From positions 1-30,934 of the forward strand of contig JACPSX010000261.1 of the NCBI GenBank assembly GCA_016193065.1: 30,934 bases of DNA. The letters are read 5' to 3'. Positions 13,715 to 23,679 of the stretch are shown here, in pieces. How positions within the stretch are numbered: the first letter of the stretch is position 1; every line of letters begins with the position of its first letter. The notes below the pieces were generated by a model. That model worked only from the letters and a program-made list of their open reading frames with translations. It made no database searches and was not told the origin of the DNA. Made by a program: the position numbers and the translations under genes. The stretch comes from Candidatus Tectimicrobiota bacterium (GTDB taxonomy: Bacteria; JACPSX01).

Positions 13715-14689
13715 TCATTTCAAGAAGCGTGTGTCCACCAGATCCTCGGGTCTGGCTGCCGGAGCCTGGGGAAAATCGCTCTTGGCCGACTCCAGAACCG
13801 CCGCGATCCCTTGCAGATCAACGCGAAAGTCCCGCTCGAGGACCGGAACCTCCGCGTTGTAGGCCAGCTCCAGCGTCTTCACGTCCCGGATCTGGGTGTT
13901 CTTGGCAATAATCCCCATAGCCACCTCCTTCCGGGTAAAGAGAAACTGCGCGGCTTCCCGGATGGCATCCACGAATCCCTGCAGAATGTCCTGACGCTTG
14001 GCGATCGTGTCTCGGGTCGTGGCCAGTGCGGTGGCAGCATAGGGGATCCTGAGAGCCGTGCCGTCGGCGATGAGCCGGAAGCCTTTCTGGATGACCTGAG
14101 TATCCTGCGGAGGGATGACGGCAATCGCGTCCACGGCGCCGGAGGCCATGGCGGCCACGCTTTCCAACTGCCCCCCGGTCTGGATAAAGCTCACATCCCG
14201 GCCAGCATCCAGGTTAAAGCGCTTGAGAATCTCCACGGCCAGAAAATGGGGATTACTGCCGACCCGCACGACGCCGATTTTTTTCCCTTTCAGATCGGGC
14301 ACCGTCCGCAGTTCAGGTTTGCCCACGATGCTGCCGGTGAGGACGTTTTTCAAAGCCCCGATAAACACCAGATTTCTCGCCCCCCCCAGGTAGGCTCGAA
14401 TAATCCCCACACCCCCGATGAGGGCCACGTCGGCTCCGCCGGCCAGGAGCGTGGCCACCACCGGAGGAGCTCCGCCGATGTACGTGAGTCGCACGTCCAA
14501 TCCCCGTTTCTCGAAAAACCCCTGCTCGATGGCAATCCACACCGGAGATTGAGAAATGACCTTGGCCGAGTAGACGATGGAGATCTTCGATGCAGCCAGC
14601 CCCGGTGAACTGGCAAACCCGATGACCGCCAACCAGACGAGCAGGCCGACCAGGGGCATATGAAAGCGCCGCAGCTTTCCCCTCTCCAT
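13715..14689 (-). CDS. NMT1/THI5-like ABC transporter substrate-binding protein linked to ubiD
   Basis: 324 residues from the ATG at 14689, which has AAAGGAGGAG just upstream. An in-frame start 48 nt earlier lacks one. The signal peptide is MERGKLRRFHMP plus a hydrophobic core, with cleavage near GLAAS. The mature part shows KISIVYSAKVISQSPVWIA, EQGFFEKRGLDVRLTYIGG, ADVALIGG and VPDLKGKKIGVVRVGSNP, all typical of NMT1/SsuA-like periplasmic binding proteins. No permease or ATPase is present. It is distinct from the binding protein at 9249-10271 (similar fold, low identity by eye). It lies between pilD (52 nt) and ubiD (18 nt), so it is probably expressed with both. Confidence 0.88.
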   Translation of the reverse strand: MERGKLRRFHMPLVGLLVWLAVIGFASSPGLAASKISIVYSAKVISQSPVWIAIEQGFFEKRGLDVRLTYIGGAPPVVATLLAGGADVALIGGVGIIRAYLGGARNLVFIGALKNVLTGSIVGKPELRTVPDLKGKKIGVVRVGSNPHFLAVEILKRFNLDAGRDVSFIQTGGQLESVAAMASGAVDAIAVIPPQDTQVIQKGFRLIADGTALRIPYAATALATTRDTIAKRQDILQGFVDAIREAAQFLFTRKEVAMGIIAKNTQIRDVKTLELAYNAEVPVLERDFRVDLQGIAAVLESAKSDFPQAPAARPEDLVDTRFLK

Positions 14690-14741
14690 AACTCCTCCTT
14701 TGCCGACTCCAGGCCGGCTGTTGAGAGATACCCCCACCTCT

Positions 14742-15500
14742 TCAGCCCATGAGGGACAAATACCAGAAGATAATCACCTTGCCGTAAAACAATGCGCCCA
14801 CAGCTCCCAGCGCCAGAAAAGGACCAAACGGGATCATGTCCTTGCGTCCTTTGAGCCCTAGAATGAGGAGAGCAATGGCCACCAGAGAGCCCAGCAGGAT
14901 TCCAGCAAAAATCGTTACCAGGGTCAACTGCCAGCCCACAAAGGCTCCGATCATAGCGATCAGCTTGATGTCCCCGCCCCCCATTCCGCCGCGGCTCACC
15001 AGCGCAATCAGGTAGAAAAGCCCTCCCCCCAACAGAACTCCCAGGAGGAGGTCCAGAACATGGTTCATCGACACCAGGAAACCGAACAAGAGGCCAACGG
15101 CAATCCCGGGCAGCGTAATCATATCGGGGACGAGCTTATGTTCCAGGTCGATGAAGCTGACGACCACCAGAGCGCTCAGAAGGACCGCGGCCTCCACCCC
15201 CTGCCATGTGGGGCCTAATTTCCGGTAGACCAGCAAAAAAAGGACGCCGGTGAGCAGCTCAACCAGAGGGTAACGTACGCTGATGGGTTCCCGGCAGCGT
15301 GCGCAACGGCCGCGCAGGAACAGATAACTCAGGATGGGGACGTTCTGGTGGGGCAAGATCGCGGCATTGCAGCGGGGGCAGTGGGAAGCCGGAGCGATGA
15401 GCGATTGCCGGCGGGGCAGGCGGAAGATACACACGTTGGCAAAGCTGCCGATGGTCGTTCCCAGGACAAAGGCTCCCAGCAAAGGGAGTAGCTCCGTCAC
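14742..15500 (-). CDS. pilD: Type IV prepilin peptidase / N-methyltransferase
   Basis: 252 residues. It cleaves the leader of type IV pilins and type II secretion pseudopilins at the inner membrane and methylates the new N-terminus. The cytoplasmic loop has the two CxxC pairs (Cys41/Cys44 and Cys66/Cys69). The aspartic protease residues are Asp118 in SFIDLEHKLVPD and Asp177 in GMGGGDIKL. About eight hydrophobic segments are visible. The GTG start overlaps the recX stop by 4 nt (GTGA), with GAGGAGG upstream, so the two are translationally coupled. No pilin genes are in the window. Confidence 0.95.
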   Translation of the reverse strand: MTELLPLLGAFVLGTTIGSFANVCIFRLPRRQSLIAPASHCPRCNAAILPHQNVPILSYLFLRGRCARCREPISVRYPLVELLTGVLFLLVYRKLGPTWQGVEAAVLLSALVVVSFIDLEHKLVPDMITLPGIAVGLLFGFLVSMNHVLDLLLGVLLGGGLFYLIALVSRGGMGGGDIKLIAMIGAFVGWQLTLVTIFAGILLGSLVAIALLILGLKGRKDMIPFGPFLALGAVGALFYGKVIIFWYLSLMG

Positions 15501-15970
15501 TGAACCTCCTCGATCACATGCTGCGCCAGCTCGTAGGAGAAACCCCGCCCGATCAGAAAGCGAAAGAGTCTCTCTCGGACTTTCTCGGGGGAACCTGCAC
15601 GGCTACTCTTCAACTTCTTGCGGGCCGCTTCCAGGGCCATCTCGTGCTCCCGGTTCTCGTCCATCGATTCCCTCACGATCGCTGTTGCCAGGGCCTCCCC
15701 CAGCCCCCGGCGGATCAGCTCCTGGCGCAGGAGCCGGGCTCCCATGGGTTTTCTCTCCAGGCAGTCACGCGCCCACTGGCGCCCGAACGCCTCGTCGTCC
15801 AGGTATCCGGCTTCCTCCAGGTAAGAGCTGACCCTGCGCATCAGAGACGGTTCGAAGCGGGCCTTGTGCAGCCGCTGTTCGACCTCGAACCGGCTGCGGG
15901 CCCGCCGAGCCAGGTAGCGCACCGCAGTTTCCAGGGCCGCTTTCCAGCGGCTCTCTTCCTCTTCCACCAT
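15497..15970 (-). CDS. recX: Regulatory protein RecX
   Basis: 157 residues. RecX binds RecA filaments and limits their extension. It consists of tandem three-helix repeats; family landmarks are ALETAVRYLARRARSRFEVEQRL, YLEEAGYLDDEAFGRQWARDCL and GARLLRQELIRRGL. The frame stays open a further 58 codons upstream, but that extension translates the family A repeat, so the ATG at 15970 (AGGTGA upstream) is preferred. It overlaps pilD by 4 nt. Unusually, a 147-nt structured repeat separates it from recA. Confidence 0.88.
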   Translation of the reverse strand: MVEEEESRWKAALETAVRYLARRARSRFEVEQRLHKARFEPSLMRRVSSYLEEAGYLDDEAFGRQWARDCLERKPMGARLLRQELIRRGLGEALATAIVRESMDENREHEMALEAARKKLKSSRAGSPEKVRERLFRFLIGRGFSYELAQHVIEEVQ

Positions 15971-15984
15971 TTCACCTAACCCCA

Positions 15985-16131
15985 ATCCGAAATTCCCCAT
16001 CAGGATCATTCGGAATTGGCCCGCGGGTGGCGTCGGGGATGCCTCCGCAGAGCCGCGCGAAAGTGGGACCCTCGTCAGGGTGACGTAGCGCGGCTCGAGG
16101 AGGCGCCCCGGCGACAGGACCTGCGGGCCAA
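15985..16131. repeat. Structured intergenic repeat, family A copy 2, between recA and recX
   Basis: The ends TTGGCCCGC (16016-16024) and GCGGGCCAA (16123-16131) pair perfectly. Nested inside, GCCTCC (16041-16046) pairs with GGAGGC (16099-16104), GAGCCGCGC (16050-16058) with GCGCGGCTC (16088-16096), and ACCCT (16068-16072) with AGGGT (16077-16081) around CGTC. The left flank TCCGAA...TTCGGA forms a further stem. It therefore folds as one long rod. It starts 39 nt after the recA stop and ends 14 nt before the recX start. It could limit read-through from recA to recX. Confidence 0.8.
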
Positions 16132-16170
16132 CGGCGCGAGTCAACCAGGTTGGTTTTCTTCGGATTAGGG

Positions 16171-17202
16171 CTAAGATTCTGCCCCTGTTCCCACCGAAGC
16201 GCGAGTCATTCCAAGTTTTTGCCGCAACTCCTTCTCGATCTCGCCGGCCGCGGCCGGATTCTCCCGCAGGAATTTCTTGGCGTTCTCCCTCCCCTGCCCG
16301 ATCCTCTCGTCCCGGTACGAGTACCAGGCCCCGCTCTTGGCGATGATCCCGTTATCCACACCGAGATCCGCCAGATCCCCCTCCCGGGAAATCCCTTCGC
16401 CGTAAATGATGTCAAAGCTCGCCTGCTTGAAGGGAGGAGCCACTTTGTTCTTGACGACCTTCACCCGGGTGCGGCTGCCGATCACGTCTTCCCCTTCCTT
16501 GATGGACTCCAAGCGACGGATATCCATGCGGACGGAGGCGTAGAACTTGAGGGCGTTGCCCCCCGTCGTGGTCTCCGGGTTCCCGAACATGACACCGATC
16601 TTTTGCCGGATCTGGTTAACGAAAATGACGCTGGTGCGGGATTTGCTGATGATGGCGGTGAGCTTGCGCAAAGCTTGTGACATGAGCCGGGCCTGGAGCC
16701 CCATGTGGGCGTCTCCCATTTCCCCGTCAATCTCCGCCTTCGGCACCAGGGCCGCCACCGAATCGATGACGATGACGTCCACCGCGCCGCTGCGCACCAG
16801 GACCTCGGCAATTTCCAGAGCTTGTTCCCCCGTATCGGGCTGTGAAATGAGCAGGTCGTCGGTGTTTACGCCCAGGTTCCGGGCGTAAGACGGATCCAGG
16901 GCATGCTCGGCGTCAATGAACGCCGCCACGCCGCCGGACTTCTGAGCTTCGGCAATGATGTGCAGGGTCAGGGTGGTTTTCCCGGAGGATTCGGGTCCGA
17001 AGATCTCCGCCACCCGGCCGCGCGGAATCCCCCCGACTCCCAACGCCGCATCCAGGGAGATGGAGCCGGTGGGAATTACAGCCACATCGGCCAGGGCATC
17101 CTCGGAACCCAGTCGCATGATTGCCCCTTTACCGAATTGGCGCTCGATCTGACTGAAGGCCAGGTCCAGGGCTTTCTTCTTGTTTTCCTTGGTGGCGTCC
17201 AT
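16171..17202 (-). CDS. recA: Recombinase RecA
   Basis: 343 residues, full length. The ATP-dependent strand-exchange protein also stimulates LexA self-cleavage. Walker A is GPESSGKT at residues 69-76. Also visible are [19 protein letters not shown], Walker B in [44 protein letters not shown] and the L2 loop [19 protein letters not shown]. The C-terminal tail is short and lacks the strongly acidic end of E. coli RecA. AGGAG lies 9 nt before the ATG. There is no recognisable SOS box in the 37-nt gap to thpR, so it seems to be transcribed from upstream genes or from a promoter inside thpR. Confidence 0.98.
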   Translation of the reverse strand: MDATKENKKKALDLAFSQIERQFGKGAIMRLGSEDALADVAVIPTGSISLDAALGVGGIPRGRVAEIFGPESSGKTTLTLHIIAEAQKSGGVAAFIDAEHALDPSYARNLGVNTDDLLISQPDTGEQALEIAEVLVRSGAVDVIVIDSVAALVPKAEIDGEMGDAHMGLQARLMSQALRKLTAIISKSRTSVIFVNQIRQKIGVMFGNPETTTGGNALKFYASVRMDIRRLESIKEGEDVIGSRTRVKVVKNKVAPPFKQASFDIIYGEGISREGDLADLGVDNGIIAKSGAWYSYRDERIGQGRENAKKFLRENPAAAGEIEKELRQKLGMTRASVGTGAES

Positions 17203-17239
17203 TGCATTGTTCTCCTAAGACTCCCCCGCCGTTAATGCC

Positions 17240-17821
17240 TCAGCTCCCCGGGCCACCCAGGGGAACCGACTCCAGCAACGAATACTCGGCGCCCGTGGGC
17301 TTCAGCGTGCTGCGCATCAAATCCACAGCGCTGACCTCGAAGATTCCCCCATGTCGTCTTTTCTCGGTATGCAGGAGCCGGATCAGTTGACCCCGTCCTC
17401 GGGAAACCGCCACGCGGCCCATGGTCAGATGAGGGGTATAGTCCCGCTCCTCGGGCTCAAATCCTAACTTCCGAAATCCTTTCTCTAGCTTTACCTGAAG
17501 CCGTTGCAGTTCGCCGCTGGCATCCTCCAAGCCTATCCAGATGATCCTCGGATAACGCGCATTAGGAAAGGCATCAACCTCCGTAATCTCCAGCGTGAAC
17601 GGAGAAGCGCCACGGGCAGCTTCCACCATCACACCACGAATTTCAGGAATGCGTTCCTCCTCGACCTCTCCCAGAAATTTCAGGGTAACGTGGAGCCCCT
17701 CCGGCCTGATCCAGCGGACGGCAATATCGGCGTGGCGAAAGAGATCCTGAACGCGGCCCAATTCCTGCCTGATGTGCGCAGGGATGTTAATCGCGACAAA
17801 CGTCCGCAGTATGGGGCTCAT
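17240..17821 (-). CDS. thpR: RNA 2',3'-cyclic phosphodiesterase (2'-5' RNA ligase family)
   Basis: 193 residues. It belongs to the 2H phosphoesterase superfamily. The two HxTx motifs are His44-Val-Thr46 in GLHVTLKFLG and His131-Leu-Thr133 in YTPHLTMGRV, which form the catalytic pair. PNARYPRIIWIGL between them is typical of the ThpR subfamily. It hydrolyses 2',3'-cyclic phosphate ends and can ligate tRNA halves in vitro. It starts 1 nt after the pncC stop. The thpR-pncC-recA neighbourhood is common in several bacterial phyla. Confidence 0.93.
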   Translation of the reverse strand: MSPILRTFVAINIPAHIRQELGRVQDLFRHADIAVRWIRPEGLHVTLKFLGEVEEERIPEIRGVMVEAARGASPFTLEITEVDAFPNARYPRIIWIGLEDASGELQRLQVKLEKGFRKLGFEPEERDYTPHLTMGRVAVSRGRGQLIRLLHTEKRRHGGIFEVSAVDLMRSTLKPTGAEYSLLESVPLGGPGS

Positions 17822-17822
17822 A

Positions 17823-18308
17823 TTAGTTGAGGGGTAACCTCCCTGTCAAATGCTCTTCCAGGAGAGTTAAGGTCCGCTGCGCGGCTGCAAGCTTCACAGC
17901 CAACCGATCTCCGGGAAACAGAGCGTGCTCCACGTGAACTCCGTCCGCCGAGGCCAGGGCAATAAAAACCGTTCCTACGGGCTTGGCCGGACTTCCCCCC
18001 GTGGGCCCCGCGATTCCAGTAACGGCCAGACCCAAATCCACCCCTGCGCGGTCTCTTACCCCTCGCGCCATGAGTTCAGCGGTCCGGGCACTGACCGCCC
18101 CGGATTCGGCCAGTACACTCTCTGGGACACCTAGAAGATCGATCTTAGCCTGGTTGCTGTACACGACGACTCCACGTTCCAGGTAGGCGGAGCTTCCGGA
18201 AACATTGGTGAGGCGATGGCAGATCAGGCCCCCGGTACAGGACTCAGCTACGGACAGCCTCAACCCTTTTTCCCGGAGCAATCTTCCGATCCGTTCCTCT
18301 AGATCCAT
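17823..18308 (-). CDS. pncC: Nicotinamide-nucleotide amidase (CinA C-terminal domain)
   Basis: 161 residues, equivalent to the stand-alone CinA C-terminal domain. Motifs are LSVAESCTGGLI, VVVYSNQAKIDLLGV, GAVSARTAELMARGVR and VTGIAGPTGGSPAKPVGTVFIAL. It deamidates NMN to nicotinate mononucleotide, recycling pyridine nucleotides. The N-terminal competence-damage domain of full CinA is absent. Its start overlaps the end of pgpA by 10 nt, so it is translationally coupled. Confidence 0.95.
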   Translation of the reverse strand: MDLEERIGRLLREKGLRLSVAESCTGGLICHRLTNVSGSSAYLERGVVVYSNQAKIDLLGVPESVLAESGAVSARTAELMARGVRDRAGVDLGLAVTGIAGPTGGSPAKPVGTVFIALASADGVHVEHALFPGDRLAVKLAAAQRTLTLLEEHLTGRLPLN

Positions 18309-18760
18309 CCCGCCAACCCTCCCGGCAGTCGATTCACGCCATGGAGGATCCCGTTGGTTATAAGGCCCGCCAGGACGTCATCCGCCATCACGCCAAATCC
18401 CCCGGGGAGTTTCTCAAGAGAGGGAACTGGTTTCCAGATGTCGAAGATCCGGAAGAGAATAAACCCCGCAGCGACGCTAAAAACGGACAACGGGACCAGA
18501 AAGAGGCTCAAAAGCATCCCCGCTACCTCGTCGATGACGATGGCAGGAGCGTCTTTGCACTCGAGCAGGATCTCCGCCCGCCGGGAAATCTCGACTCCGA
18601 GGACAATCACCCCCACTCCGACAATACCGAAGGGTAGCGTTCCCAGCCGGGATAGAAGCAATGCCAAAGGGACCGCCACAGCCGCCCCGAGGGTTCCCGG
18701 TGCCACCGGGCTCCGGCCCACCCCTCCTGCGGTAGCCAACCACAGGATCAGCTTCTCCAT
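18299..18760 (-). CDS. pgpA: Phosphatidylglycerophosphatase A
   Basis: 153 residues. An inner-membrane phosphatase that converts phosphatidylglycerophosphate to phosphatidylglycerol. Conserved features are GVGRSPVAPGTLGA, DAPAIVIDEVAGMLL and FRIFDIWKPVPSLEKLPGG followed by VMADDVLAG. Membrane segments alternate with these loops. It starts 13 nt after dxr and overlaps pncC by 10 nt. Its position directly after dxr replaces the rseP protease found there in many proteobacteria. Confidence 0.95.
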   Translation of the reverse strand: MEKLILWLATAGGVGRSPVAPGTLGAAVAVPLALLLSRLGTLPFGIVGVGVIVLGVEISRRAEILLECKDAPAIVIDEVAGMLLSLFLVPLSVFSVAAGFILFRIFDIWKPVPSLEKLPGGFGVMADDVLAGLITNGILHGVNRLPGGLAGWI

Positions 18761-18773
18761 AAAGCCCGTTCGC

Positions 18774-19934
<1,161 letters not shown>

Positions 19935-19941
19935 GTTCCCC

Positions 19942-20742
19942 TCAGATCGTTCCCAGGAGGTAGCGGGCATAAAAGTAAAGGAGCGGGGCGGCAAATAGGA
20001 GGCTGTCCAACCGATCCAGGATGCCGCCATGCCCCGGGATCATCCCCCCCGAGTCCTTGACCCCCGCACTGCGCTTGAGCATGGATTCCACCAGATCTCC
20101 AAGCTGTCCCGAAACGGCCAGCAGAGAACCGGCCGCCAGCCAACGACCTCCTCCCATCACAGGAAGAAACCAGACTGAGGCGCCGTATGCGGCTGCCAGG
20201 CTCCCCCCGAACCCAGCCACGGCTCCTTCCACCGTTTTCTTGGGGCTGATTTGGGAGGCCAGCGGACGTCTTCCCAGAGAGCTTCCCACGCAATACGCAA
20301 AGGTATCTCCTATCATAATCACCATGAACAAAAAGTAAAGGAAATGGTGCCCTTCGGGAAGGCGCCGCAGGGCAATCAGAAACCCGGAGAGCCACCCCAC
20401 ATACAGGATACCCCAGAAGGTCCCCCCGAGCTTATCGATCACACGATCGTACCTTTGCGGGGAAAGCAGGTGAACGACTGCCAGAATCAAGACCGCCCAG
20501 GTGAGAACCATTACGGGGGCTAACGTCCAGGTCAGCGCAAAGCTGGCCGTCACCACAGCCCCCAAGAGGATCCCTGCCTTCCCCCAGCAGGAACTCCCCG
20601 CACCGGCAGACAGCGAATAGAACTCCCGAAGCCCGGCTGCAGCTACCGCTACCACCAGAGCAGAGAACGGCAAAACGCCGGTATACTCCACCAGCAGGTA
20701 GAGAAGGGGAAGAAGAAGCGCAGCGCTGATGAGCCGCCGCAC
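19942..20742 (-). CDS. cdsA: Phosphatidate cytidylyltransferase
   Basis: 266 residues. An integral membrane enzyme making CDP-diacylglycerol from phosphatidate and CTP, the branch point for all phospholipids. About eight hydrophobic helices are visible. The family signature is complete: SQISPKKTVEGAVAGFGGS, then LVESMLKRSAGVKDSGGMIPGHGGILDRLDSLL. The GTG start lies 3 nt after the uppS stop, so the two are coupled. Confidence 0.95.
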   Translation of the reverse strand: MRRLISAALLLPLLYLLVEYTGVLPFSALVVAVAAAGLREFYSLSAGAGSSCWGKAGILLGAVVTASFALTWTLAPVMVLTWAVLILAVVHLLSPQRYDRVIDKLGGTFWGILYVGWLSGFLIALRRLPEGHHFLYFLFMVIMIGDTFAYCVGSSLGRRPLASQISPKKTVEGAVAGFGGSLAAAYGASVWFLPVMGGGRWLAAGSLLAVSGQLGDLVESMLKRSAGVKDSGGMIPGHGGILDRLDSLLFAAPLLYFYARYLLGTI

Positions 20743-20745
20743 CGG

Positions 20746-21504
20746 CTAATCTCCGCAGTCCAATTGCTCTGGAGTGAATCCAAAGCGTCGCTGGCGCTGC
20801 TGATAGGAGAGGAGAGCATCCAGGAGATGCTGTCCGCCGAAATCGGGCCACAGGACATCGGTGAAGTAGAACTCCGTGTAAGCAACCTGCCACAGGAGGA
20901 AATTGCTGATTCGCAGCTCCCCGCTGGTGCGGATGAGCAGATCCGGGTCGGGCAAATCGGCGGTATCCAAGCTGCCTGCAAAGAGCTGTTCGTTGATCTC
21001 TTCCACCCGGACTTCCCGAGCCTGAACCCGCAGCGCCAGCCTGCGGGCCGCCTCCACGATTTCTTCCCGGGCCCCGTAGCTCAAGGCCAGGGTCAGCACC
21101 ATGCCGTTGTTTTTCCGGGTGCGGTCCTTGGCAGAAGCGATCTTTTCCTGAACGAGCTCGGGAAGGGCCTGAATACACCCGATCGTGTTGAAGCGGATGT
21201 TTTCCCGCTCCATGCGATCGATCTCCTTGACCAGATGCTCGTCCAGAAGGGCCATGAGCGCTTCAATTTCAATCTGGGGACGGTTCCAGTTTTCACTCGA
21301 GAACGAGTACAAGGTAAGAGCTTCGATCTCCAACTGACGGCAGTTGCTCACCAGTTCCTCCACGGCTTTCGCCCCGGCCCGATGTCCCATCACACGGGGT
21401 AAACGCCGCCGCTTTGCCCAACGCCCGTTGCCGTCCGTGATGACGGCGATGTGGCGGGGAAGATGAGCCGGATCGATCCGGGACAGTTGCGCTGGAGTCA
21501 ACAC
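20746..21504 (-). CDS. uppS: Isoprenyl transferase (undecaprenyl diphosphate synthase)
   Basis: 252 residues from the GTG at 21504, which has AGGAG 8 nt upstream. In-frame ATGs at 21552 and 21594 have no ribosome binding site. It condenses isopentenyl diphosphate with farnesyl diphosphate in cis to give the C55 carrier for peptidoglycan. Visible motifs are HIAVITDGNGRWAKRR (catalytic Asp24; the usual Met before it is Thr), RLPRVMGHRAG, LTLYSFSSENWNRP and, near the C-terminus, DPDLLIRTSGELRISNFLLWQ with FTDVLWPDF. Confidence 0.95.
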   Translation of the reverse strand: MLTPAQLSRIDPAHLPRHIAVITDGNGRWAKRRRLPRVMGHRAGAKAVEELVSNCRQLEIEALTLYSFSSENWNRPQIEIEALMALLDEHLVKEIDRMERENIRFNTIGCIQALPELVQEKIASAKDRTRKNNGMVLTLALSYGAREEIVEAARRLALRVQAREVRVEEINEQLFAGSLDTADLPDPDLLIRTSGELRISNFLLWQVAYTEFYFTDVLWPDFGGQHLLDALLSYQQRQRRFGFTPEQLDCGD

Positions 21505-21615
21505 AGGCTTTTCTCCTGCCAGGGTCCTGTTGGGCCCGAGTCCCGATTCCATAAAATGGCAGCATTGGGAAGAGAAAAAAGGTAGGCCACCCAACCGGCG
21601 GTTCCCGTTGTCTCC

Positions 21616-22185
21616 CTAGACTTCCAGAACCTCTTTTTCCTTTTTGGTCGCGATGGCATCGATTTTGCCGATGTGCTGATCCGTAAGCTTCTGGATTCGG
21701 TCCTGAGCCTTGCGCAATTCGTCCTCGGAGATCTCTTTGTTCTTTTCCAACCCCTTCAGGCTCTCGTTGCCTTCTCTACGGATGTTGCGCACGGCAACCC
21801 GGGCTTCCTCGCCCATTTTCCGTACCACCTTGATCAAATCCTTGCGCCTCTCCTCGGTCAGAGGAGGAATGTTGATCCGCACAATCTTGCCGTCGTTGCT
21901 TGGCGTAAGACCCAAACCGGACTTCAGGATTGCCTTCTCAATCTCTCCAATCAAGTTCTGATCCCACGGTTGGATGGTGATGAGCCTGCTCTCGGGGACG
22001 GAAAGGGTGGCCACTTGATTCAGGGGCATGTTGGTCCCATAGTAGTTCACCGTGATCCCTTCCAGCAAAGCCAGGGACGCTCGCCCGGTCCGGATTCCCG
22101 ACAAATCTTTCTGCAGAACTTCCACGGAACCAGCCATCTTTCTGTCCACGTCTTTGAAAACCTTTTCGGTGGCGCTATCGGGCAT
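21616..22185 (-). CDS. frr: Ribosome recycling factor
   Basis: 189 residues. With EF-G it splits post-termination ribosomes. Typical stretches are [82 protein letters not shown] and [17 protein letters not shown]. Its ATG lies inside the end of pyrH (11-nt overlap), so translation is coupled. Confidence 0.98.
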   Translation of the reverse strand: MPDSATEKVFKDVDRKMAGSVEVLQKDLSGIRTGRASLALLEGITVNYYGTNMPLNQVATLSVPESRLITIQPWDQNLIGEIEKAILKSGLGLTPSNDGKIVRINIPPLTEERRKDLIKVVRKMGEEARVAVRNIRREGNESLKGLEKNKEISEDELRKAQDRIQKLTDQHIGKIDAIATKKEKEVLEV

Positions 22186-22900
22186 TGCTCCCTCCCTGCA
22201 CGATGGTCCCGATGGACTCCCCTTGCAGAACGCGGCGCACGTTCCCGCGGACCTGTAAATTAAAGACGATGATCGGCAGGTTGTTATCCATGCAGAGCGA
22301 GATGGCCGTGGCGTCCATGACCTTGAGCCCCCGTTGCAGCACGTCGCTATAGCTTAAGTCCTCGAAGCGCTCGGCCGCGGCCGCTTTCATCGGATCGCCG
22401 CTGTAGATCCCATCGACCTTGGTGGCCTTCAGGATGACCTCGGCATTGATCTCCATGGCCCGCAAGGAGGCCGCCGTATCGGTCGTGAAATAGGGGTTCC
22501 CGGTACCCGCGACAAACAAGACGACCCTGCCTTTTTCCAGATGGCGGATGGCCCGCCGCCGGATATAAGGCTCGGCCACCTCATGCATTTCGATAGCGGT
22601 CAGAACCCGGGTATCGACCCCGTGTTCTTCCAGGGCGGCTTGCAGGGCCAGACCGTTGATCACCGTGGCCAGCATCCCCATGTAATCGGCCGTGGCCCGC
22701 TCGATCTTGTAGTCGGTCCCCTGCAGACCCCGGAAGATATTGCCCCCGCCGATGACGACAGCCACCTGGGCTCCGAGGTCCCGGACTTCTTTAATTTCCT
22801 CGGCGATGGCGTGAAGTTGGGCGGCATCGACGCCGTAGCCGCGCTCACCGGACAGCGCCTCTCCGCTCAACTTCAGGAGAACTCGCCCATATTTCAGCAC
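22175..22900 (-). CDS. pyrH: Uridylate kinase (UMP kinase)
   Basis: 241 residues. It phosphorylates UMP to UDP and belongs to the amino-acid-kinase fold. Motifs are [70 protein letters not shown] and [22 protein letters not shown]. The GTG start has GGGAG 7 nt upstream. A 148-nt gap with nothing recognisable separates it from tsf. Confidence 0.98.
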   Translation of the reverse strand: MLKYGRVLLKLSGEALSGERGYGVDAAQLHAIAEEIKEVRDLGAQVAVVIGGGNIFRGLQGTDYKIERATADYMGMLATVINGLALQAALEEHGVDTRVLTAIEMHEVAEPYIRRRAIRHLEKGRVVLFVAGTGNPYFTTDTAASLRAMEINAEVILKATKVDGIYSGDPMKAAAAERFEDLSYSDVLQRGLKVMDATAISLCMDNNLPIIVFNLQVRGNVRRVLQGESIGTIVQGGSNAR

Positions 22901-23048
22901 CGCTTGGCTCCCGCAGGTTCAATCATCCATTTGGATCGAACCAACCCAGAGGCCCATGCTTTTGCCCCCCGTGCACGCCGAAAAACTTTCTCTGGGGGCT
23001 GTGAGCCTATCCAGTTCCTCCGCCTCCGCGCTCTGCGCGAGAGGTCCC

Positions 23049-23645
23049 TCAGTCCCGGCCTACCTGAAAGCGGGCAAACTGCTTGACCTGTATGTTTTCG
23101 CCAATCTGGGCGATTTTTTGAGAGATCAGATCCTTCACGGTTAGATCGGGGTCCTTTACGAACGGCTGTTCGAGCAGACAGGTCTCGGAACAGTACTTCT
23201 CAAGCTTACCTTCGACGATCTTGTCGATGACTTTTTCGGGCTTCCCCGAATTGCGGGCCTGCTCCCCGTAAATTTCCCTCTCTTTCTCCAAAACCTCCGG
23301 GGGAACTTCGTCGCGGCTCAAGTAGAGGGGGCTGGCGGCCGCGATGTGCATGGCCAGGTCTTTGACCAGTTCCTGAAACTGGGGAGTGCGGGCTACAAAA
23401 TCCGTCTCGCAACCCACCTCCACCAGCACTCCGATCTTCCCCCCGGCATGGATGTATGAGCCCACAAGCCCTTCGCGGGTCGCCCGGCCGCCTTTTTTTG
23501 CCGCTGTGGCCAGACCCTTCTTGCGCAGGTAGGAAATGGCCGCCTCCATGTCCCCGTTGGATTCCCTGAGGGCCTCCTTGCATTCCATGACCCCAACACC
23601 CGTTTTTTCCCGCAGGTCTTTGACCATTGCTGCTGTAATCGTCAT
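23049..23645 (-). CDS. tsf: Elongation factor Ts (short form)
   Basis: 198 residues. Guanine-nucleotide exchange factor for EF-Tu. The N-terminal UBA-like part reads [21 protein letters not shown]. The core contains [18 protein letters not shown], and the C-terminus has [18 protein letters not shown]. It is of the short type (about 200 residues) with a single core subdomain, as in many Gram-positives and deltaproteobacteria, and not the roughly 283-residue E. coli form. The ATG has GGGAG 7 nt upstream. It lies 34 nt after rpsB. Confidence 0.97.
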   Translation of the reverse strand: MTITAAMVKDLREKTGVGVMECKEALRESNGDMEAAISYLRKKGLATAAKKGGRATREGLVGSYIHAGGKIGVLVEVGCETDFVARTPQFQELVKDLAMHIAAASPLYLSRDEVPPEVLEKEREIYGEQARNSGKPEKVIDKIVEGKLEKYCSETCLLEQPFVKDPDLTVKDLISQKIAQIGENIQVKQFARFQVGRD

Positions 23646-23679
23646 GATTCAACTCCCGGATAGAGAAGGAAGTAGATGT

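Noticed and set aside
15971-16144. N-terminal extension of RecX
   Set aside because: The extra 58 residues are a translation of the family A repeat. The family starts near residue 60, and an ATG with a ribosome binding site is present there.
17203-17239. SOS (LexA) box before recA
   Set aside because: No CTGT-N8-ACAG or similar dyad was found in the short gap to thpR.
22901-23048. Possible small gene or RNA between tsf and pyrH
   Set aside because: No open frame with a ribosome binding site and no convincing structure was found.
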